Assembly (NCBI GenBank): GCA_040219575.1
Contig: JAVJSD010000144.1
Coordinates: forward strand, 62,001 to 126,000
Source of the DNA: JAVJSD01 sp040219575
GTDB taxonomy: Bacteria; Planctomycetota; Planctomycetia; Pirellulales; Pirellulaceae
DNA length: 64,000 nucleotides
Direction: 5' to 3'
Within the stretch, counting starts at the first letter, position 1; each line of letters begins with the position of its first letter. Of the stretch, positions 33,476 through 42,896 are shown in pieces. The notes under the pieces were generated by a model, which did not search any database, was not told the origin of the DNA, and saw nothing but the letters and a program-made list of their open reading frames with translations. A program made the translations under genes and the position numbers.

Positions 33476-34387
33476 ATGAAGCAGGCAGCCGACAGCGTAC
33501 AAACTCTCCCCTACGATATCGCGACCGCATCCGTATCGCCCGTTCTGCCGACTGGACTGATCCTCGTTTTTCTGCTGGCGATCGTGCAGGCGCCCTTCAG
33601 CCTCCAACGTGTGCTGGCGTCGTTGAAATCCCTTAACCCCAGGGCCGTCGCCGCATCTTCCGGCGTCGCTTCGGACACGGTCGACTCCTCCATCGGCTCG
33701 AAATCCTCGGGCGTCTCGAAGACCTCCGCAGCGCGCAGAGAAGAAGTCGCGAGACATTTGCGGGAAACGCTGGCGAAGCGACTCGACGTGTGGATTCGAG
33801 AATCCGGACTGCCCTACAAAGTCTTTCTCTACAGCTACTTGGGGCTGTCCGCGTTGCTATTGCTGGGCGGAATCGGCGGTTTGGCGAGGTGGTCGCTTGG
33901 AGCCAAGATTGTGATCGGCGCCTGCATTGCGGGAATCATTCTCGAAATTGCATTGGCGATCTTCGAACTCAGGGTCCTGGCGGTGTCGTGGAGCGCCCTG
34001 GACGCGGCCGCTCGCGATTTGAACATGGAGGCGCCGATGGACGCGGCCCTTGCCGCCTCAACACGCATGAAAATCTATCGGTTGGCGTTTTCCATTCCTT
34101 TATTTGCTTTCGTCAGACTGAGCTATCTCGTCCTCGCCGCGCGATACCTGCGGAGCCACCGGATTCGCGAGTTTCTGTCTTTGCCCAGGAGACTTGTGAT
34201 CGTCGAGACGAAGCCGCAAGTCTTGCAGGCTTCCCTGGCGGACCTGGCCAACCTGCCGCGGGAGCCCGAGATTTCGCCGACCTCGCCCCCTCCGCAGGAA
34301 AAGGCGAGCCTTCCAGGGGCGGCGAATGCAGCCGAGCACGTCGCGAGTAGTTCTTTGCCAAAGCCCCGCCCAAGGGATGTGATCTAG
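33476..34387 (+). CDS. Polytopic membrane protein B' (array member 4)
   Basis: 303 residues. Core (about 25-235) matches B in order and topology: PTGLILVFLLAIVQAPFSL, then a soluble loop expanded with Ser and Ala, then PYKVFLYSYLG, a glycine-rich helix, and RLSYLVLAARYL. A 65-residue Pro-rich cytoplasmic tail is new relative to B. ATG follows an AAGGCGAGGG tract. Function unknown. Confidence 0.65.
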   Translation: MKQAADSVQTLPYDIATASVSPVLPTGLILVFLLAIVQAPFSLQRVLASLKSLNPRAVAASSGVASDTVDSSIGSKSSGVSKTSAARREEVARHLRETLAKRLDVWIRESGLPYKVFLYSYLGLSALLLLGGIGGLARWSLGAKIVIGACIAGIILEIALAIFELRVLAVSWSALDAAARDLNMEAPMDAALAASTRMKIYRLAFSIPLFAFVRLSYLVLAARYLRSHRIREFLSLPRRLVIVETKPQVLQASLADLANLPREPEISPTSPPPQEKASLPGAANAAEHVASSSLPKPRPRDVI

Positions 34388-34696
34388 CCAAGGCCTCCAG
34401 CATCGGCGCCGCTCCGAAGATGGCGCCGTAGGCCGGCATTTGTTGTGCGATATCTTCACTCTTCTTTGGCAATCGCCGGCCTCTTACCCCCACCACCCAC
34501 CGCACTGAGGCGGGTGACGAATTCAACGTGTGAATTCGGTTGTACCGTCTGCAGTTGCATGGGATATTGACGGGCCGGTCTGCTGCGATACGTTGTTCCG
34601 GCGGCCGCGGTCGATTAGACCTCTTTGCCTCACTCGCCGCTCGGTGGCTTTGCGCCCTGGCGGCACGACGCTGGCCCGTTCAACCTCGCAGCACGC
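34388..34696. other. Intergenic stretch without recognisable gene
   Basis: About 310 bp between the membrane-protein array and coaD. It contains a CCGTAGGCCGGC fragment at 34425-34436 of the type seen in the inverted repeat at 19764, but no full palindrome and no clear promoter. Confidence 0.4.
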
Positions 34697-35212
34697 ATGA
34701 GCCCCACGCATCCGCTGACCGCCGTCTACACGGGATCGTTCGATCCGATCACGCTGGGGCACCTGAATGTCATTGAACGGAGCAGCCGGTTGTTCGACCG
34801 GTTGGTGGTGGGCATCGGCCTGAACACCGAGAAGACGCCGCTGTTCTCGCCGGAGGAGCGTGTGGAGTTGGTGCAGCGGGTGACGCGCGGCTTCGACAAC
34901 GTCGAAGTGCTCACTTTCGCCGGTCTGGCGGTGCAGTTCGTGCGCGACTGCGGCGCGCGGGTCATGATTCGCGGCGTGCGGCCGCTGACCGACATCGCCG
35001 CCGAATTCACCATGATGATGGCCAACCGCAAGCTCGACGCCGATATCGAAACCGTGTTCCTGATGGCGGACGAGGAGTTCGCGCACGTTTCGAGTTCGTT
35101 GATCAAACAGATCACGCCGCTGTCGAACGACGAGATGTTGAGCAAGTTCGTGCCCGAGGGGATCATCGCCGACTTGCGCCGCAAACTTCCCAGCCTCGAC
35201 GCGACTTCTTGA
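34697..35212 (+). CDS. coaD: Pantetheine-phosphate adenylyltransferase
   Basis: 171 residues (family about 160). Nucleotidyltransferase signature GSFDPITLGHLNVI with the T/HxGH motif as TLGH, and the C-terminal HVSSSLIKQI. Transfers AMP from ATP to 4'-phosphopantetheine, the penultimate step of coenzyme A synthesis; CoA in turn supplies the phosphopantetheine arm of the carrier protein at 5272. ATG at 34697 matches the family start; the frame runs open further upstream. Confidence 0.95.
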   Translation: MSPTHPLTAVYTGSFDPITLGHLNVIERSSRLFDRLVVGIGLNTEKTPLFSPEERVELVQRVTRGFDNVEVLTFAGLAVQFVRDCGARVMIRGVRPLTDIAAEFTMMMANRKLDADIETVFLMADEEFAHVSSSLIKQITPLSNDEMLSKFVPEGIIADLRRKLPSLDATS

Positions 35213-35321
35213 AGCCGGCTTTTGGCGCGGCTCGCAGCTAGCAACGACGCGCGAGGAACTACCCGCGGCGAGCTTGTCAAGTGCAAGCGCGCGAGGAAAA
35301 TATCGCGTCAACAAAGTGCCT

Positions 35322-35350
35322 TTGTTCGCGCCGCGAGTTAGGTCTATAAT
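35322..35350 (+). promoter_or_regulatory. Sigma70-type promoter with consensus TATAAT
   Basis: TTGTTC (35322-35327), 17-bp spacer, TATAAT (35345-35350). Start near 35357; leader about 116 nt before the DUF2617 gene. Confidence 0.5.
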
Positions 35351-35472
35351 GCGGTTGTTCGAGCGGTGCGGTGCAGAAGCACAACGCTTGAACGAACTCA
35401 TCCACCGACGCCTTTGATCTCTGTCGATCGGAACTACCGCCATCTCGCCCAGGCTCACAAGGAACCGCTTGC

Positions 35473-36012
35473 GTGCTCACCGCTAGACCGAAAGTCGCCG
35501 AACTGGCGTTTCAACTTTACGGCCGCTCGCTTCATCCCGAGCTGTTCAAGACATACAAGTCGCACACGGTCGAGCGCGGCGGTTATTCCGCGAAAATCGA
35601 TATCACCAGCGCCGGGCACGTCGTGACTTGGCGCTGCGGCGGGATGACGCTCACGGAAGTGGCGGCTTCGGCCCAGCATCCGTTGCCGCAACGTCGCCGG
35701 CTGCTCTCGTACCGGCTCCGCGGTCAGAGGCACGACCGCGTCGAATGCCGCGGCGGCGTGACCTATCAGATGAGCTTTCAGCTCGAACCGGCCGAGCCCG
35801 AGGTGTTCTGGACCTTTCAGCGGGAGCTCGCCGACGACGGACAACGGCAGGGCATGCTGTACAATTTCGACGCCAGCGGCCGAATGGCGATGGGCGCGCT
35901 GAGCTATATTCACGTCGAAACGCGCAACCGCAGCGTGTTGGTGCAGGCCTTTCACACGTTCCCCGACGATTACGCCATCGTCAAAAGCCAGTCGATGTTC
36001 GAACTGCCGTAG
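35473..36012 (+). CDS. DUF2617 family protein
   Basis: 179 residues. Begins at GTG with AAGGAA 8 bp upstream. Features recalled for DUF2617: VAELAFQLYGRSLHPELF near the N-terminus, SAGHVVTWRCG, and a YIHVETRNRSVLVQAFHTFP segment with the following D-D-Y-A-I-V-K-S-Q-S. Beta-rich and cytosolic; function not known. Ends 68 bp before the convergent dioxygenase gene. Confidence 0.8.
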   Translation: MLTARPKVAELAFQLYGRSLHPELFKTYKSHTVERGGYSAKIDITSAGHVVTWRCGGMTLTEVAASAQHPLPQRRRLLSYRLRGQRHDRVECRGGVTYQMSFQLEPAEPEVFWTFQRELADDGQRQGMLYNFDASGRMAMGALSYIHVETRNRSVLVQAFHTFPDDYAIVKSQSMFELP

Positions 36013-36080
36013 GGCCGTCGAAGGGGCGTTCTCGAATACGTCGGCGTCCAAGCGGAATGCGGGTTTCCGCAACCATTCTC

Positions 36081-36848
36081 CTACTTGAGAAAGCCACTTT
36101 GCGTCATGGCTTCGCGGCTGAGCGCGTCGTTTTGCGGATCGTCGAGCGCCAGCAGCCTGCGCTGCTCCGCCGTCAGATTCCTCTGCACCTCGGCGCTTAG
36201 CAGATTTCTCTGGTGCTGTTGTTGCGGTTTGTCGCGCCGGCAGTAGAAAACGTGCACCGCCGTCCGCGAGCGATCCGTGCGGTTCGCCGTCCCGCCGTGC
36301 CACACATGCGCGTTCATCACCAGCACGTCGCCGGCTCGGGCGGTGATCAGTGTTTCGGCCGGATGCGCCGCCCGGGGGTCGTCGAGGGCGTCTTGCGGTA
36401 ATCGTCCCCAACGATGCGAACCGGGCACGGCGCGAAGGGCGCCGTTGTCGCAGGTGAAATCGTCGAGCAGCCAAACCGTGTTGCAGACCCAGTAGCCGCG
36501 CTCGTCGGCCACGGCGCCCATATCGGCGTGCAACGGCTGCGCGGAATCCCACCGTGGATTCACCGACCGCGCGTTCATGCTGCTCAGCTTCACGTCGGGC
36601 CCCAGCACGTGACGCACCAGCGGGAGAATCTCGGGCCGGGCCAGCAGGTTGCGAAACACGTCGCCCTTGTCGACCAGATTCGCCAACCGCCGGCTGCCTG
36701 GCTCCTGCTTGAACTCGGCCCCCGCCCGATCGCCTTCCCGCTGAAAAAGCGATTCCACACGCTCGCGCAATTCGCCAAGCAGCGCGGCGTCCATCAACTG
36801 CGGCAGCACGACATAGCCGAGTTCGTCGAGTTGTAACTGCGTGTCCAT
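36081..36848 (-). CDS. Phytanoyl-CoA dioxygenase (PhyH) family protein
   Basis: 255 residues. The iron-binding facial triad is visible: His107 and Asp109 (LHADMG) and distal His184 (HVWHGG), with Arg195 placed to hold 2-oxoglutarate. Jelly-roll Fe(II)/2-oxoglutarate oxygenase acting on an unknown substrate; a small-molecule hydroxylase is likely, although not necessarily of phytanoyl-CoA. Separate transcript from the PQQ gene upstream, with a repeat in between. Confidence 0.85.
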   Translation of the reverse strand: MDTQLQLDELGYVVLPQLMDAALLGELRERVESLFQREGDRAGAEFKQEPGSRRLANLVDKGDVFRNLLARPEILPLVRHVLGPDVKLSSMNARSVNPRWDSAQPLHADMGAVADERGYWVCNTVWLLDDFTCDNGALRAVPGSHRWGRLPQDALDDPRAAHPAETLITARAGDVLVMNAHVWHGGTANRTDRSRTAVHVFYCRRDKPQQQHQRNLLSAEVQRNLTAEQRRLLALDDPQNDALSREAMTQSGFLK

Positions 36849-36884
36849 CGGGAACCGGACCCCAGAAACCTCACCTACTCACCT

Positions 36885-36937
36885 ACGACGGCAAAGCCGT
36901 CGGCTTGGAGGAAAGTCGCTCACCACTCACCACTCAC
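36885..36937. repeat. Composite repeat: CCAAGCCGACGG hairpin plus CACCACTCACC unit
   Basis: Inverted copy of the hairpin (ACGACGGC-loop-GCCGTCGGCTTGG, 36885-36908), followed at 36919-36937 by TCACCACTCACCACTCAC, the same two modules as at 25061-25187. Its end includes the stop codon of the PQQ-repeat gene. Confidence 0.65.
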
Positions 36938-38244
36938 TTCTCCCCCACCCCGAAGCAGCGGAGGATCGACTCGCCGCCGTTGTTGCCGCGGACGAAGAGT
37001 CGACCGTTGGAGAGCGCGGGAATGGCTCGCACGACGGCGCCGCGCTGATCGTCGAACAGATCGGCGCCGGCCAATTCGTGAAATCCCTTGGGCGAAGCCT
37101 CCGCCAGCACCAGGCGCCCGTCGTTCTTGGCCAGCAGCAGTTTGTCGCCGGCCAGAATGGCGTGGGCCACGCCGAAGTCGTCGACGGACCACTGCACCTG
37201 GCCCGTCTTGGCGTCGAGGCATCGCAACACGCCGACGCCGATGTCTTCGCGTCCGTCGACGCCGTACAGGTAGTCGTTGCGGAAGACGCAGGTCGTGTAC
37301 TGGCTCGACATCACCTCGTCGTTGGCCCACACCGTCTCCACGCCGCGATCGCCGATGCGGGCCAGTTTCGCCCCCACGCCGTAACTGGCGGAGACGAACA
37401 GCAGATTCTTGTCGAATACCAGCGGCGTGGCGGCGTTCACCGTGGGCCCCCGCTTGCCGAACGGAAATTGGAATCGCACGTCGCCCGTGGCCGGATCGAC
37501 CGAAATGGCGCTCGTTCGCGTGACGAAGATGGCGTGCGGCTTGCCGTCGATCTCGGCGTAGGTGGGCGACGAGTAGCTGGCCCGCTCGTCGGTCTTGCTC
37601 CACAGCGTCGCACCGTCCTTGAGCGAAAAGGCGACCAGGCCCGCTCCCTCGCGGCCGCCGACGTTGACCAGCACCGCGTCGCCGATGGCGATCGGCGTGC
37701 TCCCCGCCCCGAAGTATCCTTCGTCGCCGTCGAAATCGTCGAACGTGCTCCGCGACCACAGCTTCTTGCCGTCGGCCAGGGCCACGCAGTGCAGGTCGCC
37801 GGCCGCGCCGAACGCGATGACGCGGTCGTGGTGAATCACCGGCACGCAGCGCGGTCCGGTGTCGGGGTTGATGCCGCCCCGGTAGTTGGCCTCGAAGTCG
37901 GCCCGCCACAGCGAGCGTCCCGAGGCCACGTCGAAGGCCTCGACGCGCTCCACGTCGTCGACGCGATGAAACGCCAGCACGCGGTCGCCCTTGACGGCCG
38001 GTCCCGCGTAGCCGCTGCCGAGGGCGGCTTGCCACAACCGGGGCGGCCCGTCGGCCGGCCACTTGGCGGTCAGCGTCTCCCCTTCCGCCACGCCGTTGCG
38101 ATGCGGCCCCAGAATCTGCGGCCAGTCGCCGGCATCGGCTCGCTTTGCACGGGCGTCAAGCAGACCGGCGACGAGCAAACCGGCGACGAGCAATGTCGTC
38201 GCCGTGGCGACCCTGGGCTTGTTGATTCTTAGAATCCCGCTCAT
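36934..38244 (-). CDS. PQQ-like beta-propeller repeat protein, exported
   Basis: 436 residues. An N-terminal hydrophobic segment (about 13-30) is followed by DWPQILGPHRNGV, the signature of planctomycete propeller proteins (DWPQWRGPxRxG), and then about seven blades with V-x-A-F-D-V-A-S-G-x-x-L-W patterns. The fold is that of PQQ dehydrogenases and BamB; PQQ binding residues are not evident, so a scaffold or dehydrogenase-like role remains open. Likely outside the cytoplasm. Confidence 0.85.
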   Translation of the reverse strand: MSGILRINKPRVATATTLLVAGLLVAGLLDARAKRADAGDWPQILGPHRNGVAEGETLTAKWPADGPPRLWQAALGSGYAGPAVKGDRVLAFHRVDDVERVEAFDVASGRSLWRADFEANYRGGINPDTGPRCVPVIHHDRVIAFGAAGDLHCVALADGKKLWSRSTFDDFDGDEGYFGAGSTPIAIGDAVLVNVGGREGAGLVAFSLKDGATLWSKTDERASYSSPTYAEIDGKPHAIFVTRTSAISVDPATGDVRFQFPFGKRGPTVNAATPLVFDKNLLFVSASYGVGAKLARIGDRGVETVWANDEVMSSQYTTCVFRNDYLYGVDGREDIGVGVLRCLDAKTGQVQWSVDDFGVAHAILAGDKLLLAKNDGRLVLAEASPKGFHELAGADLFDDQRGAVVRAIPALSNGRLFVRGNNGGESILRCFGVGEK

Positions 38245-38349
38245 CGCTGTCTCCTTGGGACGTGCTTGGAAATCACTATCCGACGGACGTGAACGCCGAA
38301 GTGGACGCCGAAGTGGACGCCCGTCGTACGGGAGGAGTTGGTCGTCTGC

Positions 38350-39129
38350 TTACTCACTGAAAAAATCGCTGAACGTGTCCTTGAACTTTTCGACGCCGCG
38401 CCGCAGCGCGACCGCGTCCATCCCGAAACTCAGCATCCGGCAACCGAGATCGACCGAGCGCTGCGCGAAAGCGGGATCGACCGCGATCGTTCCCCAGCCG
38501 ACTCCGTGCTTCTTGCAGGCCGCCGCCACTTTTTCGTAGGCGTTCCATAATTTGTCGCTATCGAACTGGCCGAATACGCCGAGCTCCATCGACAGATCGC
38601 TGGGGCCGACGAACAGCATGTCGAGGCCCGGCAGCGCCGCGATCTCGTCGGCCTGCTCGAGCGAGCCGAGCGTTTCGATCTGCACCACCGCCAGTGAATC
38701 GCGGTTGCTGTCGGCGAAAAACTGGGCGCCCGGTTTGCCGCCGTAGTGTGCGTCGCGGCCGCTGAGGTTGACGCCGCGATTTCCCTCGGGCGCGAATTTC
38801 ATCCAGCTCAAAAACTCGCGGGCCTGTTCGACGGTGTCGATGCGGGCGCCCATCAAGCCGTTCGCGCCCGCTTCCAGGTTCTGCGTCGCCTGCCAGTAGC
38901 CGGTCAATGGCATCCTCACGAAGTGGTCGAACCCGTGGGCCCGGCCGCAAAGCGACGCCAGGCCGATCTGCTCGTAGGTCACGCCGGCATGCTCCTGATC
39001 GAGCCAGAAGCCGTGAAACCCGCCGACCAGACCGTAGACGTCGAACGTGACGGGGTGGATCAAACGTCCGGCGCAGAAGACGCGAATGACCTGGTCTTCG
39101 GCGAGAAGCTTTTTGAACGAGTGTTGCAT
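38350..39129 (-). CDS. HpcH/HpaI aldolase family protein
   Basis: 259 residues. Class II pyruvate aldolase pattern: WLDQEHAGVTYEQI, RMPLTG, ANGLMGARIDTVEQA, VVQIETLGSLEQADEI with the metal-binding Glu, and FVGPSDLSMELG carrying Asp. Cleaves or forms 2-keto-3-deoxy or 4-hydroxy-2-oxo acids with a divalent metal; substrate not predictable. ATG 39129 chosen as the start; the frame extends 45 bp upstream without family character. Confidence 0.85.
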   Translation of the reverse strand: MQHSFKKLLAEDQVIRVFCAGRLIHPVTFDVYGLVGGFHGFWLDQEHAGVTYEQIGLASLCGRAHGFDHFVRMPLTGYWQATQNLEAGANGLMGARIDTVEQAREFLSWMKFAPEGNRGVNLSGRDAHYGGKPGAQFFADSNRDSLAVVQIETLGSLEQADEIAALPGLDMLFVGPSDLSMELGVFGQFDSDKLWNAYEKVAAACKKHGVGWGTIAVDPAFAQRSVDLGCRMLSFGMDAVALRRGVEKFKDTFSDFFSE

Positions 39130-39222
39130 GGCGGGCTTTCGAGGGAGGGATGCTGCGCGGGGAGGGCCGAGCAACCGGCCGCAGGCTCGATTCTAGCCGT
39201 TCGGCGAGGCGTCGACCACATC

Positions 39223-39250
39223 GCGACAGCGGTCGCGGCATGCCTATAAT
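39223..39250 (+). promoter_or_regulatory. Sigma70-type promoter of the permease gene
   Basis: GCGACA (39223-39228, 4 of 6), 16-bp spacer, perfect TATAAT (39245-39250). Start near 39257; leader about 57 nt with AAGGAG-like sequence just before the ATG. Confidence 0.6.
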
Positions 39251-39313
39251 GTCCCGCGGAATTACGACCGGCGGCGGCCGCGCGAACCATCCGCCAGGAC
39301 GGAAGGAGTCTGT

Positions 39314-41539
39314 ATGACCAAGGAGGAGCACGCCGGGCGGCATCTGGGACTGCTCGGCGCGACCGGCGTGGGCGTGGGCGCGATCGTGGGCGGGGGAATT
39401 CTGGCCCTGGCGGGCGCCGCTTTCGCCGCCACCGGCCCCAGCGCGGTGCTGGCCTTCGCGCTCAACGGCGTGATCGCCTTGCTGACCGCCCTCAGCTTCG
39501 CCGAGATCGCCTCGAAGTTTCCCCAATCGGGCGGAACCTACACGTTCGCCAAGAAGGTTCTCACGATCGAGGCCGCCTTCACCGTCGGCTGGGTCGTGTG
39601 GTTCGCCTCGATCGTGGCATCCGTGCTGTACGCGCTGGGGTTTGGACAGTTCGCGGCGGTCGTCGTCGCCGATGTCTGGCGATCCTTCGGAGGCGAGCCG
39701 CCGGCGTGGCTCACCGGCTTCTGGGGCGTGACCGGCCTGGCCGTGGCGGCGACGATCTTCTACACGCTGATGCTGTGCTGGAAAAGCTCCGGAGGCGGAC
39801 AACTCGCCAATCTGGGAAAAGTGCTGGTGTTCGCCGTGCTGATCGCCGGCGGCTTGTGGGCCATGTGCGGGCGTTCGGCGCCGTCGCTCGGTCGGGCGCT
39901 GACTCCTTTTTTCGCCGAAGGCGCGGCCGGTCTGTTTCAAGCGATGGGCTTCACCTTCATCGCCCTGCAAGGCTTCGACCTGATCGCCGCGGTGGGAGGC
40001 GAGGTCCGGCATCCTGAACGCACGATTCCCCGCGCGATGCTCGGTTCGCTCGGCATCGCCCTGCTGATCTACATTCCGCTGCTGCTGGTGATCGCCACGG
40101 TCGGCATGGCGCCGGAGCAATCGGTGACCGAGGTGAGCCGCGCCGCGCCCGATACGCTGGTGGCGGCCGCCGCCGAGCAGTACCTCGGATCGTTCGGCTA
40201 CTGGCTGGTTTTGGTGGCGGCGGTGTTGTCGATGCTCTCGGCGCTGCAGGCGAATCTGTTGGCCGCCTCGCGCGTGGCGATGACGATGGCCGGCGACCGC
40301 ACGCTGCCCCGCGCCTTGTCGAAGCTGTCGTCGCGGAAGACGCCGCAGACGGCCATCCTGCTCACTTCGCTGATCGTGATGGCGGTGGTGATCGTGCTGC
40401 CCGACGTGTCGGCCGCCGGCGCCGCCGCGAGCTTGATCTTTCTGATCACGTTCGCGCTGGCGCATTGGATCGCCGTCCTGGTTCGGCAGCGAAGCGTTAG
40501 CCGTCCGCCGCCGTTTCGCTCGCCGCTGTTTCCCCTGGTGCCGGTGTTGGGCGGCGCGGCTTGCGTGGCCTTGGCGATCTATCAGGGAGTGGCCGTGCGT
40601 TCGGCCGGCGTCATCACGGTCGTCTGGCTGGCGGCAGGGGGCCTGTTGTTTCTGGCGTTGTTCGCCCGTCGGGCGCGAATCGCCGACGCTTCCAGTGCGG
40701 CGCTCGATCCGGAGGTGATGCAACTGCGCGGCCGCAGTCCGTTGGTGCTGGTTCCCGTCGCCAACCCCGCCACAGCCGAGGGGCTGATGGAGGTCGCCGC
40801 CGCCATGGCGCCTCCCGAAGTGGGCCGCGTGCTGGTGCTGTCGGTGGTCGTCGCGCCACCGAATTGGCGGCCGGAAGAGAATCCGCGTCCGCTCGACGAC
40901 GCCCAGGCCGTGTTGCGCGAGGCGATCACCTCCACCGCCGCCAGTGGAAACATTCCCGAGTCGCTGACGACCGTCGCCCCCGATCCGTGGCCGGAAATCG
41001 CCCGCGTGGCGGAAGCGTACCGCTGCGAAAGCGTGCTGCTGGGCCTGAGCCGACTCAACGAGGATTCCGACGCCACGCCGCTCGACCAGGTGATGAGCCG
41101 CGTCGACTGCGACCTGGTCGTGCTGCGCGCCGCCAAGGGTTGGCGGATCGACCAGGCGCGGCGAATTCTCGTGCCGGTCGGAGGCCGCGGCGGGCACGAA
41201 CTGCTCTTGGCTCGGCTGCTGGCGAGTTTATGGCGGCGCGGCACGCGCGACGTGACGTTCCTCCGCATCCTGCCCGCGTCGGCCTCGGCCGCGGATCAAC
41301 GGGCGGCGCGGCAGGCGCTGCGGCGGCTGGCGGTCGACGTCTGGCCGGAGCAGCCGCAGTTCGAGATCGTGCTCAGCGACGCCCCGGGCGAAGAGGTGGC
41401 GCGGTGCGCCGCCGAGTGCGATTTGGTCGTGCTCGGCGTGCAACGCGTCCATCGGCGGCAAAAGGTGTTCGGCAAGTTCACGCTGCAACTGGCCGCCACC
41501 ACGTCGACACCGCTATTGTTGCTCAGCCGCCGCGGCTGA
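39314..41539 (+). CDS. Amino-acid permease (APC family) fused to two universal-stress-protein domains
   Basis: 741 residues. Residues 1-455 are an APC transporter with about 12 helices, starting at the unwound helix 1 (GVGVGAIVGGGIL) and containing FAEIASKFPQSGGTY. Residues about 470-610 and 615-741 are two UspA-like domains (LVLVPVANP..., RRILVPVGGRGG... ending TPLLLLSRR), as in cation/amino-acid transporters regulated through USP domains. The ATP-binding G-2x-G-9x-G-S/T motif of UspA is not clear in either. Substrate unknown; an amino acid or polyamine is likely. Overlaps no neighbour. Confidence 0.9.
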   Translation: MTKEEHAGRHLGLLGATGVGVGAIVGGGILALAGAAFAATGPSAVLAFALNGVIALLTALSFAEIASKFPQSGGTYTFAKKVLTIEAAFTVGWVVWFASIVASVLYALGFGQFAAVVVADVWRSFGGEPPAWLTGFWGVTGLAVAATIFYTLMLCWKSSGGGQLANLGKVLVFAVLIAGGLWAMCGRSAPSLGRALTPFFAEGAAGLFQAMGFTFIALQGFDLIAAVGGEVRHPERTIPRAMLGSLGIALLIYIPLLLVIATVGMAPEQSVTEVSRAAPDTLVAAAAEQYLGSFGYWLVLVAAVLSMLSALQANLLAASRVAMTMAGDRTLPRALSKLSSRKTPQTAILLTSLIVMAVVIVLPDVSAAGAAASLIFLITFALAHWIAVLVRQRSVSRPPPFRSPLFPLVPVLGGAACVALAIYQGVAVRSAGVITVVWLAAGGLLFLALFARRARIADASSAALDPEVMQLRGRSPLVLVPVANPATAEGLMEVAAAMAPPEVGRVLVLSVVVAPPNWRPEENPRPLDDAQAVLREAITSTAASGNIPESLTTVAPDPWPEIARVAEAYRCESVLLGLSRLNEDSDATPLDQVMSRVDCDLVVLRAAKGWRIDQARRILVPVGGRGGHELLLARLLASLWRRGTRDVTFLRILPASASAADQRAARQALRRLAVDVWPEQPQFEIVLSDAPGEEVARCAAECDLVVLGVQRVHRRQKVFGKFTLQLAATTSTPLLLLSRRG

Positions 41540-41556
41540 ATCCGCCTGGTCGGGCG

Positions 41557-42867
41557 TCACGAGCGTTTGGTGAGACGCACTTCCTGCACCAATTGCCGAC
41601 GGACCTTGCGAACCTGCAACTGCCAATCGCCGAGATCGACCGTGTCGCCGCGGCGGGCCGGCCGGTCTCCGCGGACCGCCAGCCAATCGTTGATGGTGTG
41701 CACCGGCCTTTCGTCGCTGGGTGAGAGCACGATGTCCGTCTCGGCCCGCAAGCGCTCGAGCGTGACGTTGCCTCCCGCGATCCAGCCGTCGCGGACGCGG
41801 TTGAGGTGCGACGGCAGGCGGTCGTATTCGTCGTGGATCTCGCCGACCAATTCCTCCAGCACGTCCTCCATCGTGATCATGCCCACGACGCGGCGCTCGC
41901 GGTCGCGGATCAGCGCGATGTGGTGATGCCGGCGGATGAGCGTCTCCAGGCAGGTGGCGACCGTCTCCTCTTCGGTGAACTCCGGCAGCGGCCGGACGAT
42001 GTCGGCGAGCGTACCGTTCTCGGAAGTCGAGCGAGCCTGCGCCACCACATCCTTGAAGTTGACGTAGCCGATAATCCACTGCGGATCGCCGGCGGCTTCG
42101 GTCACGGGAAACCGCGTGTGCATGTCCTGGCAGGCCGCGTCGAGCGCGCCGTCAGGTGGGGCGTCGGCCGTCAGCATGCTGATATGCTCGACCGGCAGCA
42201 GGATCTCGCGCACCGGGGTGCTGGGCAACCGGGCGGCCCCCACGATGATCCCCTCCTCGCGCTGTCCGATGATCCGCCAGGTGCGGGCCAGCGCGGCGAT
42301 CGATCGCAATTCCTGGAATGCGGTGACCTCCGAGATCGTCTCCGCTTCCCCCTTTCTTCTTCGAACGACCAACCGCACCACCAACGACACCAGCGACTCC
42401 AACAGCCACACCACCGGCCAGACCGCGCGGGCGAACCACTCCATCGGCGGAGAAAGTCGCAGGCAGATCGTCTCGCGGTTGCGCAGCGCAATCACCTTCG
42501 GCACGAGTTCTCCGAACACGATCGTCACCACGGTCAGCGGCAGCACGACCATCGTGAGGGCCAGCAGGCGGCTATAGGGCGCCGCGACGCCCGCCTCGTC
42601 GAGATAAGGCGCGATCGATTCCGCGGCCCCCACGCCGCCGGTCGCCGCCGCAACCGCGCCGACCAGCGTGATGCCCAGTTGCACCACCGTCAGGCTGGCC
42701 TCGATACGGCGCTTCATCCGCAGCGCCGAGTTGGCGCCGCGCCGCCCTTCGCGCGCCAACTGGTCGAGCTGCGCGAACCCCGCCGACGCCAGCGCGATCT
42801 CGTAGGCCGCGAACACGCCGTTGAAGCCGATCATCACGGCCACGGTCGCCAACTCAATAATCCACAT
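41557..42867 (-). CDS. CNNM/CorC-family protein (DUF21, CBS pair, CorC_HlyC)
   Basis: 436 residues. Domain order: DUF21 membrane domain (about 1-180, with FNGVFAAYEIALASA and VFGELVPKVIALR), two CBS domains (about 210-345), and a CorC_HlyC acidic domain (about 350-436). Members of the family control magnesium or cobalt efflux, and CBS domains sense adenine nucleotides. Ends 17 bp from the convergent permease gene. Confidence 0.9.
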   Translation of the reverse strand: MWIIELATVAVMIGFNGVFAAYEIALASAGFAQLDQLAREGRRGANSALRMKRRIEASLTVVQLGITLVGAVAAATGGVGAAESIAPYLDEAGVAAPYSRLLALTMVVLPLTVVTIVFGELVPKVIALRNRETICLRLSPPMEWFARAVWPVVWLLESLVSLVVRLVVRRRKGEAETISEVTAFQELRSIAALARTWRIIGQREEGIIVGAARLPSTPVREILLPVEHISMLTADAPPDGALDAACQDMHTRFPVTEAAGDPQWIIGYVNFKDVVAQARSTSENGTLADIVRPLPEFTEEETVATCLETLIRRHHHIALIRDRERRVVGMITMEDVLEELVGEIHDEYDRLPSHLNRVRDGWIAGGNVTLERLRAETDIVLSPSDERPVHTINDWLAVRGDRPARRGDTVDLGDWQLQVRKVRRQLVQEVRLTKRS

Positions 42868-42896
42868 CGCTGACCTCGGAGAGTTGTTCGATCAGT

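Noticed and set aside
35277..35480. Several short minus-strand frames between coaD and the DUF2617 gene
   Set aside because: They overlie a well-formed promoter for the downstream gene and have no homology-like features.
38558..41197. An 879-codon open frame on the minus strand
   Set aside because: It is opposite the permease/USP fusion, whose translation has real transmembrane and USP patterns; this one is a run of Arg, Gln and His.
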